Below, piece after piece: positions 33,457-41,829 of a stretch of 64,000 bases of DNA. The notes beneath the pieces are model-generated. The model was not told the DNA's origin, did no database searches, and worked only from the letters and a program-made list of their open reading frames with translations. The translations under genes and the position numbers were made by a program. This DNA is from Sternotherus odoratus (Eukaryota; Chordata; Testudines; Kinosternidae), in assembly GCA_032164245.1 (NCBI GenBank), contig JAVMKO010000001.1, forward strand, positions 247,451,644 through 247,515,643. The letters are read 5' to 3'. Positions within the stretch are counted from its first letter, which is position 1, and every line of letters starts with the position of its first letter.

Positions 33457-34125
33457 TCAGAATTGGGGTACACTGAAGTGGTCAGCCAGCTGAAACTCAC
33501 TACCAGATACTTCTGATCTTCTTGCCTTGTGGCATTGGGATGTTTTTAGGGTCACACCTCCTGCCTTACAAAGCTGTAGGAGGCTTGCCACTGGTTGATC
33601 TGGAAGCAGCAGATCAGAGCTCTGCTTTCTGGACAGGGCATCTGCCACCACATTTTATTTCCTCTTTATATCTACCATCTACACATCATACTCTTGGAAC
33701 ATCATACTCCATCGTAGCCATTTGGAATTAGAGCCCTTAATGTTATGCAGGCAAATTAATGGAGAGTGATCAGCCAGGATCCTGAATTTCTTGTTCAAGA
33801 GATATGGACTCAGTTGTTTAACTATCCACACTGTGGCATAACACTCTGTCTCTATGATAGTAATTCTATTTAGTGGGTGTCCGTACTTTTTGCTTAAGAA
33901 AGCAATGGGAAACTTCTTATTGCTTTCCTCTGCTTGTATCAGTAATGCTTCTAACACAATGTCTGATGAATCAGTACAAAGTTTAAACATTTTAACAATA
34001 ATTTGGGCTGGCCAGAACAGGCTTTTCACTCAAGATTTTGTTTACCTCATGAAATTTCTTGTGATTTTTGACTATACAACTTTGTTTGCCTTTCTCTTTT
34101 TAACACAGATCTGTGATTGTCACTG
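33457..34125 (-). pseudogene. Ty3/gypsy RNase H and pol C-terminus
   Basis: Minus-strand frame 33679-34029 reads FKLCTDSSDIVLEALLIQ (the TDAS-type RNase H start), PIAFLSKKYGHPLNRITIIE, ECYATVWIVKQLSPYLLNKK, FRILADHSPLICLHNIKGSN and SKWLRWSMMFQEYDV. This is the canonical Ty3/gypsy RNase H series. After a frame change MVADALSRKQ (33622-33651) is the usual end of that domain. The frame ends at 33457, three bases before the LTR. Upstream, 34040-34125 carries the decayed DLC..KANKVV segment that links RT and RNase H. The element continues at 35880 beyond an inserted CR1. Confidence 0.9.
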
Positions 34126-35880
34126 AAGCCATAGAATCATGGAATATTAGGGTTGGAAGGGACCTCTGGAGGTCATCTAGTCCAACCCCCTGCTTAAAGC
34201 AGGACCAACCCCCAACTAAATCATCCCAGCCAGGGCTTTGTCAAGCCTGACCTTAAAAACCTCTAAGGAACATGATTCTACCAGCTCCCTAGGGAGCCCA
34301 TTCCAATGCTTCACCACCCTCCTCCTGAAAAAGGTTTTCCTAATATCCAATCTAAACCTTTCCAACTGCATCTTGGGACCATTATTCCTTGTTCTGTCAT
34401 CTACTACCACTGAGAACAGTCTAGATCCATCTTCTTTAGAACCCCCTTTCAGGTAGTTTAAAGCCGCTATCAAATCTCCCCTCAGTCTTCTCTTCTGTAG
34501 ACTAAACAATCCCAGTTCTCTCAGCCTCTCCTCATAAGTCATGCGCTCCAGGCCCCTAATCATTTTTGTTTCCCTTCTCTGGACTCTTTCCAATTTTTCC
34601 ACATCCTTCTTGTAGTGTGGGCCCCTGTCATAACTATGAAGTGCCTTAGAATTACTGTTTTGCCTGTAAGGGGTTAACCTGAAGCAGAAGAGGCAATGAC
34701 GTCTTGGGGATGCAAATTCCTATAGACAAAGGGGAATTTTAGTTTCACTTTTTTCCTGGGCTCTCAGCTGGTCTGCATCTCTTCTCGTCCCCAGCTCTGG
34801 GGAAATGAATCACCTTCCTACTCATCTCTTAATGAGTTTCTAAGTCAGCCTGGCAGTAAGTGAAATTGTTAATTGTATAAGCTTGTAATCGATCTATGGT
34901 GTCCTTAACCTCATCAGGGAGAGAAATCCTAAGGGAGGGGCTAAGGAGGAGTTAAGACTAGAACTAAGTATCTGTGAAGTCTGTGTAAGTTGTATGCTGT
35001 CTCTTTTCTTTATTAAACCTTTTTTTTGTTATAAGAATTGTCTGGTAATTCTATTGGAGCGATCCCAGCTTGGGATCGGAGGCTGAGTTCTCAGTCTCTC
35101 CCAGGTAGCAAGGGAGAGGGGGTGTTACTATAGGGGTTTTTTATGTGCCCCACTCCATGATTTTGGGGAAATCACGTTAATGGTGGCAGCTGGTCCCAAG
35201 CCCCAACTGGAGAAGTTTGCGTTTTGGGGGAAAATATTTAATTTAGGCTGGGAAAGTAGCTTGAAGTTAATTGGTCTTGCATATAAGAGACCCCCACATT
35301 TTTACCCTAGAGTTTAGAGTGGGGGAAGGAAAATCTCTTACAGCACCCAAATTGGACACAGTACTCCAGATGAGGCCTCACCAATGTTGAATAGAAGGAA
35401 ACAATTACGTCCCTCAATCTGTGGCAATGCCCCTACTTATACAGCCCAAAATATCATTAGCCTTCTTGGCAACAAGGGCACACTGTTGACTCATATCCAG
35501 CTTCTCATCCACTGTAACCCCTAGGTCCTTTTCTGCAGAACTGCTGTCTAGCCATTCGGTCCCTAGTTTGTAGCAGTGCATGGGATTGTTCCGTCCTAAG
35601 TGCAGGACTCTGCACTTCTTCTTGTTGAACCTCATCAAATTTCTTTTGGCCCAGTCCTCTAATTTGTCTAGCTCCCTCTGTATCGTATCCCTACCCTCCA
35701 GTGTATCTACCACTCCTCCTAGTTTAGTGTCATCTGCAAACTTGCTGATGGTGCAGTCTACACCATCCTCCAGATCATTGCTAAAGGTATTGAATAAAAC
35801 CGGCCCCAGGACCAACCCTTGGGGGACTCCACTTAATACCAGCTGCCAACTAGACATACACAAATCATTAACCAGACCTA
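34126..35880 (-). pseudogene. CR1 LINE inserted in the gypsy element, itself holding an LTR
   Basis: Minus-strand CR1, 5' truncated at about 35880 and ending at 34126 (catagaatcatggaatatta). Frame 35414-35863 contains [20 protein letters not shown] and [10 protein letters not shown], with the catalytic FADD of the reverse transcriptase, then [13 protein letters not shown]. Frame 34216-34602 carries [20 protein letters not shown] through [20 protein letters not shown]. An ERV-type LTR (34626-35342) lies between. It is less decayed than the other CR1 copies here: two long frames are still open. Confidence 0.92.
34626..35342 (+). mobile_element. ERV-type solo LTR, family A copy 2
   Basis: 717 bp from TGTCATAACTATGAAG to GAAAATCTCTTACA, collinear with the LTR at 4139-4894. 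It is flanked by gcccc (34621-34625) and gcacc (35343-35347), a 5-bp duplication with one mismatch. A TATTAAA polyadenylation-type signal lies near 35011. Shared segments with copy 1 include ctctcccaggta, ccccaactggagaagtttg and tttaccctagagtt. It interrupts a CR1 copy, so it is the youngest layer here. Confidence 0.88.
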
Positions 35881-36570
35881 TGAAAGACTGGATCTGCTTT
35901 TTGGTCTGGGTTCAGGAGAGATCTGACCACTACCTACCCAATGCCCCAAAGAAGGAACTCTGGCTGCTCCAATTTTATACTTTGAGACTTTAACAGTCAG
36001 ACCTGTGTCTTTCAGTTTTGACAGTACAAACCACAGTGTTTCATGTGGCGTACCCAAGAGATGCTATAAATAGCAATATCATCAACATATACTTTTGCAA
36101 ATTCTTGTAATCTATTTAACACTCATTTGACCAGTCTCCGAAAAATAGATTCTATATTAATTAACACAAATGGTAATACTGTGAATTCATATAGTCCTAT
36201 ATCAGTAATCAAAGCAGATTTTTTTCTGTTCATCTTCATCTACCAGCTGTGCATATTCATCAATAACTTTTCACAAGGTCAAGTATGCCAATATATCTAC
36301 TTTGCTCAGAACATCAGGCATATCATCAATTCTGGGCATAGGAAGCATCTGGCACTGTGACAGCACTGAGTTTTCTATAATCAACCTACAATCTTATAGT
36401 GGTATCTTCCTTGGGGACCAAGACCATAGGTGATGCCCAAAACCTGTGGGACACGTTAATAATTCCTGTGTCCAGCATGTTCTGTATTTCTGTGCAAATT
36501 TACTCGTGCATTTTGCCAATGGTACAGTAGGCCCAGCTGGATGCAGTCTGTGAATCCTCAGTGATGCTCT
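35881..36570 (-). pseudogene. Ty3/gypsy reverse transcriptase
   Basis: Minus-strand gypsy RT in several frames. From 36505 downward: EIQNMLDTGIINVSH, ASPMVLVPKEDTTIRL and VDYRKLSAVTVPDASY (fingers). Later come QTKKQ-type and SFIG remnants of the connection domain at 35885-35925, just before the CR1 insertion. The catalytic YIDD-equivalent lies in the decayed stretch at about 36070-36090 (tatgttgatgatattgctat, YVDDIA). Multiple stops make it inactive. Confidence 0.85.
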
Positions 36571-36689
36571 TATGTATCATCATGTGAATCTTCCCTGACT
36601 TGCTGAACATATTTGTTTGTGTGTTTGTAGTACAAACAATATGTCAACTGGGGTTAACTCACTGTGTATTTCATTTTTCATATTTCAAA

Positions 36690-36905
36690 AGTCATAAGTT
36701 GTTGTTTTTTGCATTTGGTATTTTTTCATTAATGTCAAGTCCTCTATTTCAAGAGAGCATTTACAAGTATGTTTATCATACAATGGCTTTTGCTTGGATT
36801 GTCCATCCCTGAGGTTGGTTTGAATCATGTTCATGATGTCTTTTAATTCCTCCCTGAACCCCTATATATATTCAGGTACTGGTTCTCCTGCCTCAGAGTC
36901 CCCTT
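36690..36905 (-). pseudogene. Gypsy integrase C-terminal region, upstream of RT
   Basis: On the minus strand, 36849 downward reads ELKDIMNMIQTNLRDGQSKQ and KPLYDKHTCKCSLEIEDLTL without a stop. It is preceded by TVRDSWEG (about 36897-36920). This is the pattern after the catalytic core of a chromovirus/Gmr1-type integrase: a helix with Q..Q..YD followed by a G/E-D-x-L/V strand. It lies 5' of the RT domain, not 3' as in most Ty3/gypsy elements. The segment between, with MFSKSG, corresponds to the usual linker DVFSxxPG. Confidence 0.7.
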
Positions 36906-36911
36906 CCCATG

Positions 36912-37112
36912 AGTCCCTTACTGTGAGGCTCAATATAGAATGCTTTGAGTAACTTGACCAGGAGGCTGTATAGAAGCACTAAATTAATTTTCCTATCAGC
37001 TCAGTTCAAGGTCAGCAAAGAAAAGGTAGATGGGTACGAAACATGGCTAAATGGATTGTCAGAATCAATAGGGTTGAAAGATCCACACACAGGCCAACCA
37101 ATGGGTTTAGTG
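36912..37112 (-). repeat. Unidentified dispersed repeat, copy 2
   Basis: This is the reverse complement of the repeat at 19378-19596, with clear similarity over about 200 bp. Here it lies inside the integrase region of the gypsy element, between the piece at 37360-37435 and the C-terminal piece at 36690-36905, so it looks like an insertion. Family unknown. Confidence 0.7.
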
Positions 37113-37360
37113 GCAGTGCTCACCTACATCATCTAGTCCAACCACCTTCTCAAAGAAGGACCAACCCCAACTATGTCATTCCAGTCAGGGCTTTGTCAAA
37201 CCAGGCCTTAAAAACCTCTAAGGATTGAGATTCCACTAACTCCCTCAGTAACCCATTCCAGTGCTTCACCACCCTCCTAGTGAAATTGTTTTTCCTAATA
37301 TCCAACCTAAACCTCCCACACTGCAACTTGTCTCTTCCAACCCTAATCTTCTATGAGTCT
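37113..37360 (-). mobile_element. CR1 3' fragment with inverted tail piece
   Basis: 37125-37325 is minus-strand CR1 (tcatctagtccaaccacctt ... tatccaacctaaacctccca). At 37331 it switches to a plus-strand CR1 tail (tcttccaaccctaatcttct, then atgagtctatg). The two pieces face each other, as in an inverted or recombined insertion. It splits the gypsy integrase. Confidence 0.75.
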
Positions 37361-37438
37361 ATGTTTCTCCAGAAACCTCCTTATAAGTAATTAACAGATA
37401 GGGTAACATTTTATCCCAATCACTGGCTTTTTTGTCTG
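37361..37438 (-). pseudogene. Gypsy integrase core fragment
   Basis: The minus strand reads [20 protein letters not shown] then YKEVS. This matches the conserved end of the gypsy integrase core (..W....LP..LFA.REV.), which normally leads into the A-S-T-G-F-S-P-F segment. It is bordered on both sides by CR1 sequence and is a short surviving island of the host element. Confidence 0.65.
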
Positions 37439-37915
37439 CATACATTCCCAGCATTGAAGACTGCTATCAAATCCCCCCCCCCCCTTCTCTTCTGTGGACT
37501 AAATAAGCTCAGTTCCCTCAGCCTCTCCTCATAAATCATGTGCCCAAGCCCACTAAACATTTTCATTGCCCTCCACTGCACTGTCTCCAATTTGTTCATA
37601 TATTTTCTGTAGGGGGGGGACCAAAACTGGATGCAATACTCCAGATGTGGCTTCACCAGTGCCGAATAGAGGGGAATAATCACTTCCCTCAATTTGCTGG
37701 CAGTGGTCCTACTAATGCAGCCCAATATGCCATTAGCTTTCTTGGCAACAAGGGCACACTGTTGACTCATAGTTAGCTTCTCATCCACTGTAATCCCCAG
37801 GTCCTCTTCTGCAGAACTGTTGTTTAGCCACTCGTTTCCCAACCTGCAACAGTGTTCTTCCATCCTAAGTGCAAGTGTCTGTTGAACTTCATCAGATTTC
37901 TTTTGGCCAAATCTA
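37439..37915 (-). pseudogene. CR1 LINE ORF2 fragment
   Basis: Frame 37420-37863 on the minus strand carries [56 protein letters not shown] and [19 protein letters not shown]. This is the C-terminal part of CR1 ORF2 with few disruptions. Both ends are truncated. It is inserted in the gypsy element. Confidence 0.9.
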
Positions 37916-38125
37916 CAGGCACCCGACCTTCTTCCTGGAAGAAAATGAGAGGACCCCTAGCTCTTGGCAACTTTTAAAACAAAATGTCCACCTCCTTTCA
38001 GTGAGACATCACAAAATTAGCCAAGGGCCCTGGAGGTGATGCTATGCTAATAGCAACTGCATTAATCTGTGTTAGATGGGGTGTGGTCTTAGATTCATCA
38101 GTTTCTTTAAACCAATTATACCTCA

Positions 38126-38599
38126 CTAGTGTAAAAGCCCGTGTACACGGGCCAACCGTAAGGGCTCATGCCCCCCCCCCCCCCCGCCGCCCAGCCCCTC
38201 TCCCCCCTGCAACAACCCCCCCTCACCCAGCCCTCCTGCAATGACCCCCCCTCGCCCAGCACCCCACTCCCCCCTGCATCGACCCCCCCCTCGCCCAGCC
38301 CCCTTCCCCCTGCAATGACCCCCCTCGCCCAGCCCCCCTCCTCCCTGCAATGACCCCCCCTCGCCCAGCCCCCTCCCCCCGCTCAGCTCTCTCCCCCTTC
38401 AACTCCTCATCATGCCCCCAACAGCCCAGCTAACTTTATATGTATAACTGCTCCTTGGTGCTCTAGATCGCTCAGGCAGGCACATGCGGTGGCCATTTTG
38501 TGCCTCCGAACTACCACCCCCAGCATGCCGTTCTTCCAGGCCGTCTCTACTGCGCATGACGGCTTCACACACCGTTCGCTTGTCTTTTATAATATAGGA
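38126..38599 (-). mobile_element. Non-autonomous Helitron, minus strand
   Basis: On the minus strand it starts TCCTATATTATAAAAGACAA at 38599 after A, and ends with the palindrome GCCCGTGTACACGGGC (38137-38152), then TTTTACA and CTAG before T. A TC start, a perfect 16-nt hairpin a few bases before CTAG, and A|T insertion make this a textbook Helitron. The 5' end resembles that of the Helitron at 9924. The interior holds a C-rich array (38170-38400). There is no Rep/helicase. Confidence 0.88.
38168..38402 (+). repeat. C-rich minisatellite in the Helitron
   Basis: About six degenerate copies, 30-40 bp each, of cccctgcaatgaccccccct plus cgcccagccccc. The array is preceded by a run of about fifteen C (38169-38184). 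Open frames here on both strands come from composition. Confidence 0.85.
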
Positions 38600-38872
38600 T
38601 GTGGTCAGTGGAGTTACCCTGGTAGCACCTCCTTGGACTGTTCTCTTGTACAAGGGGTCTGTGAGTGTGATTTCCAGGATGGGATTATTCTAGGGGGGAA
38701 ATTGCCTGGGCTCTCAATTATGCTCCTTCTTCCAATGGGTTAAATGGGGTCCCCCTTTTCCACCAGGCATCTGACCCTCCATCCCTTGCGGTCACTGGGT
38801 GCTTTAGCTTTCACGTATCCATCAGCTGGATCTGCAGTTTTTGCAAAGAAACCAGGGATTTATCCCAGAATG
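38600..38872 (-). other. Gypsy interior, function not readable
   Basis: By position this lies between gag and integrase of the minus-strand gypsy element, where protease and the integrase start would be. No motif such as DTGA or an HHCC finger can be read with confidence. Confidence 0.35.
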
Positions 38873-38880
38873 CTTGTGTG

Positions 38881-39281
38881 CAGGGCCGGCGACAGGAATT
38901 TTGGGGCCCCGTACGCAGATCGTGCGGGCCCCCCCCCCCAGTCTCCCGCCACCCGCGGGTCCCCCCCCCCAGCCAGTCTCCCACCGCCCGCGGGGGACCC
39001 CCCCGGCCGGTCTCCCGCCGCCCGCGGGCCCCAACCCCTGCATGCGCTCTGGCTGCGTGGCCCGGCCGGGAGAAGCAACGGGGGGCGGGGGCAGGCTGCT
39101 GGTGCCAGGGGAGGAGGCTGACGAGCGCTGCAGCGGCTGCCCGGAGCCACGCCTTGCTCACAGGCCCGGCGACAAGGGGGTACAGCTGCGTACCGGGCCC
39201 GCCCCGGATTTAAGGGGGCCCCCCCTTAAGTCCAGGGCCCGGTACAGCTGTACCCGTTGTACCCCCCTGTCGCCAGCCCTG
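38881..39281. mobile_element. hAT MITE (family 3), 401 bp, with internal foldback
   Basis: The ends are cagggccggcgacagg and cctgtcgccagccctg, a near-perfect inverted repeat. The flanking 8-bp duplication cttgtgtg is identical at 38873-38880 and 39282-39289. The interior is extremely GC-rich. From 39161 a second start (caggcccggcgacaaggggg) forms its own hairpin with the common right end, so the right 121 bp is a complete smaller foldback. Overlapping open frames on both strands (up to 149 codons) are artefacts of composition. Confidence 0.92.
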
Positions 39282-39312
39282 CTTGTGTGATCTCTTGAGA
39301 GCATACAGTCAG

Positions 39313-39484
39313 CAGGGCCGTCTCCAGACACGTGCATAGCAAGCAGGTGCCTGGGGCAGCACTCTGTAAGGGGTGGCCTTCCGGCTGCACCGTCATCTTT
39401 GCTCCTCCGGCCTTGCCACGCCGCAGCTCCTCTGCCCCCCCCCCCTTTTGGGGGGAGTATTCAAAAAAGTTGGAGATGGCCCTG
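39313..39484. mobile_element. hAT MITE (family 4), 172 bp
   Basis: The ends are cagggccgtctccag and gttggagatggccctg. The flanking 8-bp duplication acagtcag is identical at 39305-39312 and 39485-39492. The sequence gcaggtgcctggggcagc inside also occurs in related form in the element at 50547. Inserted in the gypsy gag region. Confidence 0.92.
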
Positions 39485-39492
39485 ACAGTCAG

Positions 39493-40003
39493 GAATTGTT
39501 CCTGTGCAAAAAGATCAAACAGCCACTTATAATTCTCGGCCCCCTTCCCTGTGAGCCCATTTTTTCAAGAAATCACAGAAATTATACACATTTTCTCTAT
39601 GACTCATCTTGTCATTCATTGTGAGACCTCTAAATTTCATTCCATACGCTTCAGGAATAATTTGAAACCTTTCCAGTGCAGCCTTTTTAAACTCAGCATA
39701 TCTCAAAGCCTGTTCCATCTCAATTCGTTAAAAACATTTAAAGCTCGATCTGATAACTTTTAAAACAAATGGGGAATTTCCTGCCTTCTAGAATTTTTTT
39801 GTAACTCACAATTTTTTTCAAAAGGTGTAAAGTACTCCTCAGATTTATCTGGATTTTAGGGAAGGATATCTGTCGCTTGAGGGTATTCCTTCCTTAGTTC
39901 CCAGATTTTGAGTTCATGTTCGCGTTGCTTCTCTCTTTCTTCTAGCTCCTGCATGAATCAAAGGGCTTCTAACTGCAGTTTTCCCATTCCAGCTGCATCC
40001 ATT
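39493..40003 (-). pseudogene. Gmr1-like gypsy gag with SCAN-like domain
   Basis: Minus-strand gag. It appears to start with MDAAGMGKLQ near 40002, then QELEEREKQREHELKIWELR (coiled-coil-like helix), PDKSEEYFTPFEKNCELQ and LSDRALNVFNEL. Frame 39527-39718 follows with AEFKKAALERFQIIPEAYGM, KFRGLTMNDKMSHRENVYNF and CDFLKKW. This is the capsid domain of Gmr1-type gypsy elements, the relative of the vertebrate SCAN domain. Two frameshifts break it. The gag heads the element that continues to the LTR at 32530-33454. Confidence 0.75.
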
Positions 40004-40111
40004 GTTCATTCCATGCTGAGATAGAAGGTCCAGCTCCTCTTGACACTCCAGCCCCTTCACCCTCTCACAATTTCTGTACACCCAGCAGCTCTCCCTGTTG
40101 TTGGTCTAGTT

Positions 40112-40513
40112 TAGGGGTCGGCAACATATGGCATGTGTGCCAAATGTGGCACAGGAGCCAATTTTGGATAGCACGTGGCAGGCTCAGCCCGCCACTGGTC
40201 TGGGGATCCCGCTGCCGGCCCCGGCCAGCTGGGGTCCCGCTGCTGGTCCCTCTCAGCACCTGCTGCTGGCCTGGGTGAAGGAACCCAGGCTGGCAGTGGG
40301 CTGAGACCCCAGCTGGCAGGAGCCTGTAGCGGGAACCCCAGAGTGACGGTGGGCCAAGCAGCTAGCCTGCTGCTGGTCTGGAATACTGGCAGCAGGCTCC
40401 TATCAGGTGTGGTTTCTGCTGCCTGCCCCACTCAGCCACTGCCGGTCTGGGGTTTCCTTTATCCAGGCCGGCAGCGGGCTAAGCGGGGCTGGCAGCAGGG
40501 ACCTCGGTGGGCA
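40112..40513 (+). mobile_element. hAT element (family 5), left end
   Basis: Starts taggggtcggcaacatatgg, close to the CAGGGGTCGGCAAC terminus of a common hAT family, followed by gcacaggagccaattttgga. The following 370 bases are repeats of gctgctgg and ccaggctggcagtggg. The right terminus is missing: the element joins family 6 sequence at about 40514. Confidence 0.65.
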
Positions 40514-41145
40514 GCAGAGGTGAAAATAAGCCTGTAAGCCCCGGTACAGTGTACAGGATAGTGGGGCATCCTGGCTTCCCCGGGAGGCAATTTAAAAGGC
40601 CTGGGGCTCCCACCAGTGGCTGGAGCCCCAGGCCCTTTAAATTGCCACCAAAGTCCCACTGCTGGAGCCCTGGGGTAGTGACGGTCAGGCTCCAGGGGCT
40701 ATTTAAAGAGTCTGGGGCTCCCGCTGCTTCTACTGCCCTGGCTCTTTAAATAAACACCGGAGCCCCTCTGCCACTACTCCAGGGCTCCAGCAGCTATTTA
40801 AAGGGCTGAGGCGCTAGAAACAGGGGCAGCTATTTAAAGGAAGGGGTGGTGGATACAGGAAGCCCTGGGCCTTTTAAATAGCTCCCACAGCCTTGGGATA
40901 GCAGGGGGGTTCCAGGGACTCTTTAAGGGCCCATGTCTCTGGCTGTCTCTACTGCCCCAGGCCCTTTAAATAGCCCCCGGAGCCCCCTGCTGCCACTGCT
41001 ACCCCGGCTGTGGGGGAGTAGGAGGGGGAACTTACCTACAGGGCGGGATGGGGCTGGCTCTGACCCCCTCAGCCCCTCCCCTTCCACCCAAGGCCCTGCC
41101 CCTTCCGGGGGTCAGAGCTGGCCCCAGCCCAACCCAGACTGGCAC
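40514..41145. mobile_element. hAT element (family 6), truncated
   Basis: Starts cagaggtgaaaataagcc and runs through ggcctggggctcccaccagt, aggccctttaaattgccacc and many ctatttaaag repeats to gtcagagctggccccagccc. In reverse orientation it matches the complete element at 43601-44007. The other terminus (tactttcacccctg type) is absent. Repeated gggctatttaaag/ctttaaatagcccc words form a degenerate tandem array. Confidence 0.65.
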
Positions 41146-41705
41146 ACAAAGCCATAATGAATGAAGACTCCTTATGGACCTCTGGATTTGATTATTATAA
41201 TTCCCCAGGCCTAGGTCCCAAAGCTACAATTTGTTCCTTAAACAGCTTCTGAATCTTATTTGTTCCTTAAACAACTTCTGAATCTAATCTGAGATTAGGA
41301 TGGTAACCACAAACCACAGGAACTTCAGCACTAACTGCAAATCCCACTCTTTTGACCTAGTCCTCTCCTATTAACACTGCACACTCATACACACAGAGTC
41401 CAAAGAAACAAATCATTTTATATATACAGTAACCTAACGGGATGTCCTCAGGTGTCTCGGAGAGGACCACTGTAGATTCCTATAAAGGGGAACAGACAGT
41501 CAGAAAATTCTGTTCCCACATTTAAACTTCAGTGCCTAAAATTAGTCATCTGCCTCTCTGTTTAGTCTTCTAAAGAGAATAAGCGCTACACTCACAACTC
41601 CACTGAAATCAATATTATTACAGAGTAAGAACGGCTCTAGAAAAGAACTTATTTCAGAGCAAAGACATGTTTTTTTCTAAAAGATGTGCCCTTGTTAAAT
41701 CAGAA
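41146..41705. other. Unassigned sequence
   Basis: Contains a 36-base tandem duplication (tttgttccttaaacagcttc, 41230-41290). No gene recognised. Confidence 0.4.
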
Positions 41706-41805
41706 TTATTTTAGGGAAATTCTATAGTCTGTGTTATATAGGAAGTCAGATTAGATGATCACCGTGGTTCCTTTGGGCCTTAGAATCTATGAACCTATAC
41801 CAAAG
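41706..41805 (+). mobile_element. CR1/L3-type LINE tail
   Basis: The sequence ctgtgttatataggaagtca, gattagatgatcaccgtggt and gccttagaatctatgaacct matches the 3' end of CR1-superfamily LINEs, with an aatctatg octamer. Severely 5' truncated. Confidence 0.75.
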
Positions 41806-41829
41806 AGGCACACTGACATCCTAAAAAAC

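Noticed and set aside
38880..39280. CpG island promoter
   Set aside because: The high GC content is fully explained by the MITE with matching termini and target duplication, and no gene starts nearby.
38744..39290. Five overlapping frames of 73-149 codons on both strands
   Set aside because: They lie over an extremely GC-rich foldback MITE where stops are rare in every frame.
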